Below are positions 18,315-25,500 of a DNA stretch of 64,000 bases, in pieces. The DNA is from Phycisphaerae bacterium (GTDB lineage Bacteria; Planctomycetota; Phycisphaerae; Phycisphaerales; Phycisphaeraceae). The stretch lies in contig JAUHYI010000001.1 of NCBI GenBank assembly GCA_030426385.1, positions 1 to 64,000 of the forward strand, written 5' to 3'. Position 1 is the first letter of the stretch; every line of letters begins with the position of its first letter. A program made the translations under genes and the position numbers. The notes beneath the pieces were generated by a model, which worked only from the letters and a program-made list of their open reading frames with translations, made no database searches and was not told the origin of the DNA.

Positions 18315-19151
18315 ATGAACACCCCTTCACCCACCAACCAGCAAAACGAAATTTACGACGATGATTTGTACCGCCCCATAGCCAAAGCCAAAGTCCTGCC
18401 AAGTCCGCAGCATGTTGATGATTCGTCCCTGTCCTTTTACCGCCAACACGGGTACCTGGCCGTTGGCCACGTGCTGACATCCGATGAGATTGAAAAATAC
18501 CTGAAACACATGGACGATCTGGTGAACGGCCAAATTCCTGGCTACCACGGCGTGCAAGCTGAAAACAATATTCACGACAACCGTCACGACATCGATCACG
18601 TGCGTAAATTGTTTTTTCAAAATGACGAATGCCACCACTGCGGCATGCCCGTCGAACACCCCGTCATCCTTGAGATAGTTCGCAAACTGATGGGAGACAC
18701 TGATCCTCAAATTTTTCAAACGATGGCATTACTCAAACCACCAAAGATCGGCCGAGAAAAACCGTGGCATCAGGATCACGCTTACTTCGATGTCGCACTG
18801 CAAGATCGTATTGTCGGCGTATGGATCGCACTGGATCACGCCACCATCGAAAACGGTTGCATGCAGGTGATCGACGCAGGCCACCTACCCGGGCCAGTGA
18901 TCCACTTCAAACGGCGTGACTGGCAAATTTGCGATAACGACATGCTGGGCAAAGCATCATTAGCGGTGGAACTTAAACCAGGCGAAGCTCTGTTCTTTGA
19001 CAGCCTGTTGCCTCATGGGACACCGGCCAACCAATCCCCCAAACGTCGCCGAGCCATGCAGTTTCACTACGCTCCGATGAATGCACAAGCCATTGACGAA
19101 GCCGACCGCCTAGCTGTGTTCGGCTCCGAAGGCAAAAACGTGGAATGCTAA
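18315..19151 (+). CDS. phytanoyl-CoA dioxygenase (PhyH) family oxygenase
   Basis: Predicted Fe(II)/2-oxoglutarate oxygenase of 278 residues. The iron ligands appear as H152-x-D154 in 'PWHQDHAY' and distal H234 in 'LLPHGTPAN', followed by an Arg-rich 'PKRRRAMQF' that would hold 2-oxoglutarate. A further 'ENGCMQVIDAGH' strand matches the PhyH core. It is monocistronic as far as can be seen and converges on the metallo-lactonase gene ending at 19276. It is a distant paralogue of the protein at 1159. The substrate is unknown; oxidative demethylation or hydroxylation of a sugar derivative is one possibility from context. No Shine-Dalgarno is seen before the ATG. Confidence 0.85.
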   Translation: MNTPSPTNQQNEIYDDDLYRPIAKAKVLPSPQHVDDSSLSFYRQHGYLAVGHVLTSDEIEKYLKHMDDLVNGQIPGYHGVQAENNIHDNRHDIDHVRKLFFQNDECHHCGMPVEHPVILEIVRKLMGDTDPQIFQTMALLKPPKIGREKPWHQDHAYFDVALQDRIVGVWIALDHATIENGCMQVIDAGHLPGPVIHFKRRDWQICDNDMLGKASLAVELKPGEALFFDSLLPHGTPANQSPKRRRAMQFHYAPMNAQAIDEADRLAVFGSEGKNVEC

Positions 19152-19275
19152 ACATAACGACACATCTTTTACGAACAACGTCCAGAGCATGTTTTACGGA
19201 CGCCGCTCGACCAACAGCGCAACCGCATCGGCTCGTCATCAATTCAACAGCGATCAGCTTCAACTATTTGGATCG

Positions 19276-20100
19276 TTATAACCGAACCATTTTTCCGTAT
19301 TCGCATACGAGCGGTTGAACGCCAGGATATTTCACACGCAAATACCGCGTGAACGCATCGGGATCACCCGGATTCATCGCAAACATATCGTAATGCGTGG
19401 GCACGGCATAACGCGCCTGCAATGCGCCAGCCAGATCTACTGCCTCTTGATAAGTCATGTTGCCAATGCAACCACTACTGTAACGCTCCGCATCACGACC
19501 ATTGATCGGCAAACACATTACATCGAATTGCCACGAACGTAGCTTGGCCATTAATCCTTCGTATATGCACGTGTCACCGGCATGATAAAAACATCGATTA
19601 GCAGACTCGATGATAAATCCAAGATATGGGTACTGCCCCGTCGCTTCGTCACGATCCAACAATTCATGAGCGGCTGCCACGGCCGTGATTCGGATATCGT
19701 CATATGCAAAACACTGACCATCATCCATACCAATGAAACGCGAAACATCAACACCAAGATCTCCAGCAAGACCATCTTTCAATAACTGAGGAACAACAAA
19801 TTTCGCTTTAGGCGATGCTGCAGCCAGCGCCGGCCATACTGGGCGATCGATGTGATCACCATGATCGTGGCTACCAAAAATCAAGTCAGCGTTCGTGATA
19901 TCTTCGGGCTTAAAAAGTGGCGAGACCAACCGATCCTTCATCTCGGTCAAAAAAGGATCGATATAAAATATTTTACCCGCAATCTTCAACACAAAACTGT
20001 GTTGACCAAGCCACCAAAACGCTAATTCATTATCAGGCAGTTTCGTATTGCTAATTAATTCAACGAGTTCCCGGCCACGCGCATGGATCGTTGGTGTCAT
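19276..20100 (-). CDS. metallo-beta-lactamase-fold hydrolase resembling L-ascorbate-6-phosphate lactonase (UlaG)
   Basis: Cytoplasmic metal-dependent hydrolase of 274 residues. The metal site H78-x-H80-x-D82-H83 ('GSHDHGDH') is intact, with further ligands in 'AAAHE' and 'HAGDT', and 'PTHYDMFAMNPGDP' near the C-terminus, a pattern of UlaG-type lactonases. UlaG opens L-ascorbate 6-phosphate; related members act on other sugar lactones. It is the last of six overlapping reverse-strand genes; its ATG overlaps the previous stop by 4 bases. The company of an OMPDC-suprafamily protein and two TIM-barrel epimerases recalls the ula pathway, but no phosphotransferase system or kinase is nearby, so the lactone may be unphosphorylated. 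Confidence 0.82.
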   Translation of the reverse strand: MTPTIHARGRELVELISNTKLPDNELAFWWLGQHSFVLKIAGKIFYIDPFLTEMKDRLVSPLFKPEDITNADLIFGSHDHGDHIDRPVWPALAAASPKAKFVVPQLLKDGLAGDLGVDVSRFIGMDDGQCFAYDDIRITAVAAAHELLDRDEATGQYPYLGFIIESANRCFYHAGDTCIYEGLMAKLRSWQFDVMCLPINGRDAERYSSGCIGNMTYQEAVDLAGALQARYAVPTHYDMFAMNPGDPDAFTRYLRVKYPGVQPLVCEYGKMVRL

Positions 20101-20987
20101 CCCCAGTACTCCTTGATTTTTTTCTTGAGGAAATTGACCGAACGCTGCAATTGTTCAAACCCGTCCACACCATCCTCAATACTAATCCAACCATCAAAGC
20201 CAACGTTCTTGAGCGTGCGAAAAATCGCATCGTAGTCATTCATACCTTGACCAATTTCGCCGTGGCTTAATCGACTGGCATAACCGACACTGTCCTCTTC
20301 CATGCGAAGATCTTCAATGGTGCCATGCTTGAGATAACGATCCGAAGCATGCATCGTGACCACACGGCGTTTGACTTTCTCAAGCAACTCCAGCGGATCT
20401 TCGCCAGCAAGAATTGTATTGCTGGGATCATAATTGACGCCAAAATTTGAATAATTCTGTGCGGGCAACACGTCTAGCAATTCGCAAAAAACGTCCATAT
20501 GCTGGGCAAATTCAGGATACGTCCAGTAGTTATCCTTGTAGTGATTTTCAAGGATGAGCGTCACACCACAACTGTGTGCATGACCATGACAAGCGTCAAT
20601 GCAATCGGCAGCGTAACGTATTCCTTCATCACGTGGCACATCAGGCCGACGCTGTCCAGATAAAACGCGACAATATTGACCGCCCAATGCCACCGCCATG
20701 TCGATCCATCGTTTTTCTTTGTCAACCTGTTCGCGACGGAACGCCGCATCAGGATGCGTAAAATCCGGCGAGCAACACAGCATAGGAATACACATGCCTA
20801 GGTCTTCAGCTTTTTGACGATAACCACACCACTTCTTTGAATCACGCAGGTCTATAAAATCACAATAAAACTCTAACCCTGGAACATCTAAACCGGCTGC
20901 CAATGCTATCCACGCATCGAGCGACATCGAGCCATCGACGCATAGCTGATCCATGTACGCTTTTGGAAATGCCGCAAGCTTCGGCAT
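20097..20987 (-). CDS. sugar phosphate isomerase/epimerase-like TIM barrel
   Basis: Xylose-isomerase-like (AP endonuclease 2 superfamily) protein of 296 residues, probably cytoplasmic. Metal-ligand candidates follow the family order: Glu in 'LILENHY', Asp in 'FGVNYDPSN', His in 'VVTMHASD' and Glu in 'GWISIEDG'. Members interconvert keto-sugars or their phosphates; some act instead as 3-keto-sugar eliminases or hydratases. Its ATG shares one base with the upstream SDR stop (TAATG) and its end overlaps the lactonase start by 4 bases, so translation is probably coupled. In ula-like pathways an epimerase acts after decarboxylation, which would suit this position, but the exact reaction is unassigned. 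Confidence 0.82.
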   Translation of the reverse strand: MPKLAAFPKAYMDQLCVDGSMSLDAWIALAAGLDVPGLEFYCDFIDLRDSKKWCGYRQKAEDLGMCIPMLCCSPDFTHPDAAFRREQVDKEKRWIDMAVALGGQYCRVLSGQRRPDVPRDEGIRYAADCIDACHGHAHSCGVTLILENHYKDNYWTYPEFAQHMDVFCELLDVLPAQNYSNFGVNYDPSNTILAGEDPLELLEKVKRRVVTMHASDRYLKHGTIEDLRMEEDSVGYASRLSHGEIGQGMNDYDAIFRTLKNVGFDGWISIEDGVDGFEQLQRSVNFLKKKIKEYWG

Positions 20988-21766
20988 TAATCACCTTCTT
21001 TCAGCAGAAGTCGCCCCACCACCGAAAATTGCTCCAGGTCGATCACTGCCCCACTGATCGGACGCGACTGATCACTAAGCCAGAAGACGGTGTGGGCTGC
21101 GATATCTTCGGGCGAAGTCATGCGACCCGAAGGAACCTCACTACCACCGGCCATGCGCTCCGGCCAATCCTTACCCAAGCCTTCGCTGATTTTCAATTGG
21201 TATTCGTTATCCGTCAGCACCCATCCGACATTAAAATGGTTGAAGCGGACGCGCTTTGATGCATAAGCGTTCGCCAAGTTGCGCGACATCGTCGCATGCG
21301 CCGCTTTTGACATGGCATAGGGCAATTGCCGCGGTTCACCGGTGTAAGCATTAATTGAACCGATGCCAACAACGCTGCCTTCGCTTTTCTGCAGGTAACC
21401 GATTGCTTCGCGAATCATTAGCATCGGCGCACGTGCGTTGACCGCCATAATCGTATCGAAAAGTGTCGAATCGGTGGAAGCCAGATCGCCACGTTTTACC
21501 CACGCCGCATTGTTGACCAGGCCATCAATTTTTCCGAATGCCTTCACCGCCGACGCCACGATTCTTGCAGGCGATTCGGGATCAGCCATGTCATCGATAT
21601 GGTAAGTCGATGCAGAACCAAGCCGTTTAACCAATGCTTTGGCCCGCTCTTCACTTCGCCCATGTACGAGAACTTTCGCCCCCTCATCCACGCATCGCCG
21701 CGCGATCCCAGCCCCTATCCCGGTGGTCGATCCAGTCACAATGATCGCTTTATCTTTTAACAACAT
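20987..21766 (-). CDS. short-chain dehydrogenase/reductase (SDR)
   Basis: NAD(P)-dependent classical SDR of 259 residues from ATG 21766. The cofactor motif is 'TGSTTGIGAGIA' near residue 11, the catalytic triad includes Ser in 'GIGSINAY' and Y-x-x-x-K in 'YAMSKAAH', and a C-terminal 'SGAVIDLEQ' replaces the usual 'G...DGG'. GGAGG 7 bases upstream supports 21766 rather than 21781. The start overlaps the previous gene by 10 bases. Within the operon it probably oxidises or reduces a sugar or sugar acid, giving the cluster two dehydrogenases together with the zinc enzyme at 22626. Confidence 0.88.
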   Translation of the reverse strand: MLLKDKAIIVTGSTTGIGAGIARRCVDEGAKVLVHGRSEERAKALVKRLGSASTYHIDDMADPESPARIVASAVKAFGKIDGLVNNAAWVKRGDLASTDSTLFDTIMAVNARAPMLMIREAIGYLQKSEGSVVGIGSINAYTGEPRQLPYAMSKAAHATMSRNLANAYASKRVRFNHFNVGWVLTDNEYQLKISEGLGKDWPERMAGGSEVPSGRMTSPEDIAAHTVFWLSDQSRPISGAVIDLEQFSVVGRLLLKEGD

Positions 21767-22626
21767 TTTCGTGCCTCCCACGATTTTTGAAAGCCCGCCA
21801 ACCCGCGTTTAACTACATTGCGTGCATCCTGTCGCCACAGCGAATCATCTAATTCATCCCGCGAAAAAATTTCCAGACAGTAGGCCCCGTCATAACCTGT
21901 TGCTTCAATCGCCTTAAGCAGCCTCGGCAGTTCAATAACACCATCGCCAGGCAACACACGATCGCCGATGTGCCGCGGCTCACCGACAGGCCAGTCACAC
22001 ACGTGGACCCCGAAAATCCTACCTCCATCGATCTGCGCCACGCGTTCATATATTGCCGGCTCCTGCCAGATATGCCAGACATCAAGCATCAGTCCAAAAT
22101 TATCTCGCGCCACATCGTTGATCAAGCCCATCGCCGCATCCAGCGAAACGATAAATGCATCCGCATTCATGATGATTGGATTCAACGGTTCAAACATAAT
22201 GCGTAAACCGCGATCCGCCGCATAGTCCGCAAGCGCTGGATATATTCGTCGTGCCGTTTCATGGGCATGACGATAGTTGTGATTCGGCGCGTTACCGCTG
22301 ATTGCCACCAATGGAATGTTTTCACCTGGAAAAACCTCAGAAAACAGATCGATTGTTGAACGGAAGATCGCCGCACGTTCGTCGGGATCATCCACATCCG
22401 GGCACATGCTATCGGCAAACAACGCATGACAGCGAGGCTGCACACTCGTCACTTTCAAGCCGTGTTGTGCAATGATTTGTAATTGCTCGCGAGCTCGTTG
22501 GTAATCACTTGATAGCTTGCGCTCACACACCTCGATCCCTGAAATGCCCAATTCAGCATACAGTGCAACATCAGCCTCAAACGTCTGGTGCCATGTGGTG
22601 AATTCGCTGACTGAAAACGGCGGCAT
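21757..22626 (-). CDS. sugar phosphate isomerase/epimerase-like TIM barrel
   Basis: Second xylose-isomerase-like protein of the operon, 289 residues. Likely metal ligands are Glu in 'IMFEPLNP', Asp in 'LMLDVWHIWQ', His in 'FGVHVCDWP' and Glu in 'YCLEIFSRDE'. The pattern with 'VHVCDW' and 'GDGVIELP' is common to hydroxypyruvate-isomerase- and UlaE-like members. The start shares a base with the dehydrogenase stop (TGATG). The two TIM barrels of this operon are clearly different in sequence, so they probably catalyse two separate steps rather than being a recent duplication. Confidence 0.82.
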   Translation of the reverse strand: MPPFSVSEFTTWHQTFEADVALYAELGISGIEVCERKLSSDYQRAREQLQIIAQHGLKVTSVQPRCHALFADSMCPDVDDPDERAAIFRSTIDLFSEVFPGENIPLVAISGNAPNHNYRHAHETARRIYPALADYAADRGLRIMFEPLNPIIMNADAFIVSLDAAMGLINDVARDNFGLMLDVWHIWQEPAIYERVAQIDGGRIFGVHVCDWPVGEPRHIGDRVLPGDGVIELPRLLKAIEATGYDGAYCLEIFSRDELDDSLWRQDARNVVKRGLAGFQKSWEARKCC

Positions 22627-23663
22627 CAGTGAATCCCTTCCGGCTTGAGGATGGCCTTGATGATTTCTCCACCATGCATGGTTTCAAAGGCATCACGCCA
22701 TTGCGTAATCGGCCACACGCCACCGATGATTGGATCGATATTGAGCATACCTTCGGACAGCAAACTTAACACCCGTTCCCATACCGGCCAATTGTGACTG
22801 AAGCTTCCTTGCAAACGAACATTCTTCTGCACCAATGGGTCCAACGAAAAATTCAACGGCTGTGGCCCCCAACCAACTTTACTGATCCAACCATTAGGAC
22901 GAACGATCGCAAGCGCTTGCTTCAGCGTCGCCGACACACCCGCCGCGTCAATCACACCCTCGGCTCCCAACCCATCGCGATGCCTGGCCCAATCGCTGGC
23001 ATCGGCAATAATCGAATCACATCCATAGTGTTGCTCGGCAATTTCCAAGCGATGGCGATCCTGTTCCAGACCCACCACCGCGACCATCGCACCACGCAAG
23101 CGCGCCATCGCGGCACACAACAACCCGATCGTTCCAGGCCCAAACACCACCACACGATCACCTGGACGAATATCCGCATTCACAACCGCGGCACTATAGG
23201 CCACACAACACGGCTCGGTTAGTGCGGCTTTTTCAAACGACAATCCTGCGGGCAAACGATGCAGACAACGTGCCGGTACACGCACATACTGCGTCATCGC
23301 ACCATCGACTCCATAGCCAAATCCCTGGCGCGTCGGATCCAGATTGTACTGCCCCTGGCGTGTCATGGGATTGTTCGCATCGATCACCGCAGCGGTTTCG
23401 CTGACCACCCTATCCCCCACCTGCCACTCCGCGACAGCTCCACCAACACCGTGGATCACACCACTGAATTCGTGCCCGAGCGTCACTGGATAATTTACCG
23501 GCCAACTATGATCTGCGGTCCACTGATGCAAATCACTGCCGCAAACACCAACCGCTTGCACTTCCAGCAATACATCCTGATCACTAATGGTCGGCACAGC
23601 GACATCACGCAGTTCAACGCGATGCTTTTCTGGCGCATAATTTACGACGGCTTGCATTTTCAT
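22626..23663 (-). CDS. zinc-dependent medium-chain alcohol/sugar dehydrogenase
   Basis: Medium-chain dehydrogenase of 345 residues (sorbitol/threonine dehydrogenase type). Catalytic zinc residues appear in 'GVCGSDLHQ', 'LGHEFSG' and 'TEPCCVA'; the nucleotide-binding turn is 'VFGPGTIGLL'. The loop that normally carries four cysteines for structural zinc (after 'VGDRVVSE') contains none, so that site is missing. Its start overlaps the upstream stop by 4 bases (ATGA), with GAGGG 6 bases before it. It should oxidise a secondary hydroxyl of a sugar, polyol or sugar acid, supplying the keto group needed by the decarboxylase-like or epimerase enzymes beside it. Confidence 0.88.
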   Translation of the reverse strand: MKMQAVVNYAPEKHRVELRDVAVPTISDQDVLLEVQAVGVCGSDLHQWTADHSWPVNYPVTLGHEFSGVIHGVGGAVAEWQVGDRVVSETAAVIDANNPMTRQGQYNLDPTRQGFGYGVDGAMTQYVRVPARCLHRLPAGLSFEKAALTEPCCVAYSAAVVNADIRPGDRVVVFGPGTIGLLCAAMARLRGAMVAVVGLEQDRHRLEIAEQHYGCDSIIADASDWARHRDGLGAEGVIDAAGVSATLKQALAIVRPNGWISKVGWGPQPLNFSLDPLVQKNVRLQGSFSHNWPVWERVLSLLSEGMLNIDPIIGGVWPITQWRDAFETMHGGEIIKAILKPEGIH

Positions 23664-24373
23664 GACTCACCCTCGCCAATAGCAATCTCACCATAGGCAT
23701 GAACCTTTTCACATATCAAACGCAACGCTCCTTCAACATCACCTGCAGCCGTCCGAAACGCGTCGGCATCAATCGTCAGCGGCGCGCCTAACACCACCAG
23801 CGGCGCGCCATAACTCGGCGTCGCCACCGCCTGTTCGATCGACAATCCGCCGACGGCTTGCACCGGCACCTTGACCGCCGCAACCACCTCACGCAATTGA
23901 TCGAGAGGACTGGGCATACGTTCGCCTTGCGCTTCATAGCTGCGACGTTCATCGAAACCGATGTGATGAATCACATAGTCGCAACCCAAATCTTCAAGGC
24001 GCCTGGCACCATCAACCATGTCATCGCACGCCAGATTGTCGCCCATCACTTTTACTCCGAAATCGCGCCCAGCCTTAACCACTTCACGAATCGTCGCATC
24101 GTGTGCTCGTGACATCACCACCACATGCGTCGCTCCAGCTCGAGCCATCACTTCCGCTTCCAGCCAGCCACCATCCATCGTTTTCAAGTCTGCCACAATC
24201 GGCACATCAGGCCAACGATCGCGCATCGCTCGCACCCCATGCATTCCTTCCGCCAGAATTAACGGCGTTCCTGCCTCGAGCCAATCCACCCCGGCCCGCA
24301 AGGCCATATCGGCGGTAGCCATTGCTTCATCCAACTCGATCACATCCAAGGAAATCTGCACAATCGGATTCAT
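23660..24373 (-). CDS. OMPDC-suprafamily protein, 3-keto-L-gulonate-6-phosphate decarboxylase / 3-hexulose-6-phosphate synthase-like
   Basis: TIM-barrel enzyme of 237 residues from ATG 24373, with AAAGG 8 bases upstream; the frame runs further back into the promoter of the divergent gene, which is rejected as coding. The suprafamily active site is clear: D10, E33, and D62-x-K64-x-x-D67 in 'DLKTMD'. The family holds decarboxylases (UlaD/SgbH) and formaldehyde-fixing hexulose-phosphate synthases. Residue 112 is Asp and the motif 'HHIGFD' (136-141) resembles the synthase H-x-G-x-D rather than the decarboxylase type, so the reaction is uncertain. It heads a six-gene operon with dehydrogenases, epimerases and an UlaG-like lactonase. 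Confidence 0.8.
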   Translation of the reverse strand: MNPIVQISLDVIELDEAMATADMALRAGVDWLEAGTPLILAEGMHGVRAMRDRWPDVPIVADLKTMDGGWLEAEVMARAGATHVVVMSRAHDATIREVVKAGRDFGVKVMGDNLACDDMVDGARRLEDLGCDYVIHHIGFDERRSYEAQGERMPSPLDQLREVVAAVKVPVQAVGGLSIEQAVATPSYGAPLVVLGAPLTIDADAFRTAAGDVEGALRLICEKVHAYGEIAIGEGES

Positions 24374-24406
24374 AAACAATACCTTTGAGTCATGTTTAAC
24401 AACAAC

Positions 24407-24450
24407 TTGCAATTGATTATCGATTATATATAATTTGTCGAGGACGTCAA
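24407..24450. promoter_or_regulatory. overlapping divergent promoters between the six-gene operon and gntR
   Basis: Forward: TTGCAA at 24407-24412, 16-base spacer, TATAAT at 24429-24434. Reverse: TTGACG at 24450-24445, 16-base spacer, TATAAT at 24428-24423. The two -10 boxes abut and form the perfect palindrome ATTATATATAAT. Both polymerases cannot occupy the region at once. A smaller palindrome, TGTTTAACA at 24393-24401, lies in the start of the operon leader and could be a GntR site. Confidence 0.65.
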
Positions 24451-24454
24451 TACC

Positions 24455-25111
24455 ATGACCATCAACACCGACAGCATTTCTGCCAACACACTTCTGCAAC
24501 AGGTCTATCAGCGCCTCAAATCGGCCATCCTGGAGCAACGAATCAAACCCGGCGAACGAGTCGTAGCCCAGAAATTTGCCCAGCGCTGGGGTGTCAGTCT
24601 AACTCCCATTCGTGAAAGTTTACGTCTGCTCGAAAAAGACGGCCTCATACTATTCAGACCCCATCGTGGAGCAACCGCGGCTCTGCCAACCCGCGAGGAC
24701 TTCGAAGAACTCTATCGTGTTCGGGCAGCGCTCGAGCAACTCGCCACCGCCGAAGCCTGCCCCAAAATAACGGCGCAGGATTTTGATCGCCTGACACACA
24801 CACAAGACATTGGACGCGATTGCCTCGCTGGCAAACGCGACCCCAAAGATTGGATCGACGCAGACGATCAGTTTCACAACATCATCATCAACTGCAGCGG
24901 CAACCATCTACTCCAGACCATGCTTGCCAGCTTGCGCGACCGCATTGGTCTACATCGACAGGCCTATTTCACACACAACAAACGTATCGCCGCGTCGTGC
25001 ATTGAACACGACGCGATCATCACAGCACTTCGTTCGAAAGACGCCGAACATGCCTCGGCCTGCATGGCAGAGCATCTGAGAAACTATATCGATGTCGCAT
25101 CGCAAACTTAA
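24455..25111 (+). CDS. GntR-family (FadR/FCD subfamily) transcriptional regulator
   Basis: Regulator of 218 residues. The N-terminal winged helix (about residues 15-75) shows 'KFAQRWGVSLTPIRESLRLL' shortened here to 'WGVSLTPIRESLRLL', then 'LILFRPHRGA'. The C-terminal all-helical FCD domain (about 85-215) has 'FHNIIINCSGN' and 'EHDAIITALRSKDAEHA', carrying His residues that usually bind a metal and a carboxylate effector. FCD regulators commonly sense sugar acids. It is divergent from the six-gene operon with overlapping promoters, so it very probably represses that operon and itself. GAGGA lies 10 bases before the ATG. Confidence 0.9.
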   Translation: MTINTDSISANTLLQQVYQRLKSAILEQRIKPGERVVAQKFAQRWGVSLTPIRESLRLLEKDGLILFRPHRGATAALPTREDFEELYRVRAALEQLATAEACPKITAQDFDRLTHTQDIGRDCLAGKRDPKDWIDADDQFHNIIINCSGNHLLQTMLASLRDRIGLHRQAYFTHNKRIAASCIEHDAIITALRSKDAEHASACMAEHLRNYIDVASQT

Positions 25112-25148
25112 CATCACCATGCGCACTCCCGATCACGATCGCATGTGA

Positions 25149-25185
25149 CCCCACACACTGTGCGTGTACGTGTGTGTGGGGGGGG
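25149..25185 (+). terminator. GT-rich hairpin with G8 run after gntR
   Basis: CCCCACACAC (25149-25158) pairs perfectly with GTGTGTGGGG (25172-25181) around a 13-base loop, 38 bases after the gntR stop. The G run extends to 25185 (eight G) and is not followed by a T-tract, so it is an unusual terminator or barrier rather than a classic one. The alternating purine-pyrimidine tract could also adopt Z-DNA. Confidence 0.4.
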
Positions 25186-25411
25186 TATTACATCACATGC
25201 GACAAGAAGTGAGCTACCGCAAAAATGAAAGTCAGCACACAGGATATGTGTGCAACTTATTTTTAAAATGCCGGCAGCTACCAACACCACGATCAGCACA
25301 ACCGCCAAACTCTCAACTCAAGTTCCCCATCGCCACACACACTCACCACTCCTCCCGTCCAACTACCGTCCCTCCCCGACCACCACCCGCAATACTGGTC
25401 TTTACAAAATA

Positions 25412-25442
25412 GGGTACAGCGATGAATTTCACCGCTGTACCC
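25412..25442 (-). terminator. rho-independent terminator of the SUMF1-like gene
   Basis: A perfect 10-bp stem (GGGTACAGCG at 25412-25421 with CGCTGTACCC at 25433-25442) encloses an 11-base loop. On the reverse strand it is followed by TATTTTGTAAA, a T-rich tail, and lies 59 bases past the SUMF1-like stop codon at 25501. Confidence 0.7.
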
Positions 25443-25500
25443 ATTATTGCTGAAGATCAACCCCACAAGAAAATGGTCGAGCCATTCCCTGAATAGCCAA

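Larger units (their letters stand above)
25112..25500. other. 389-bp convergent intergenic region, no gene
   Basis: Between the convergent gntR and SUMF1-like genes no coding region is supported. It contains a GT-rich hairpin with a G8 run near its left end and a clear reverse-strand terminator near its right end, listed separately. The middle part is C-rich without G-tracts and holds nothing recognisable. Confidence 0.6.

Noticed and set aside
24374-24538. N-terminal extension of the OMPDC-family gene by 55 codons
   Set aside because: It would run through the divergent promoter and into gntR, and the family normally begins at the 'MNPIVQISLD' start.
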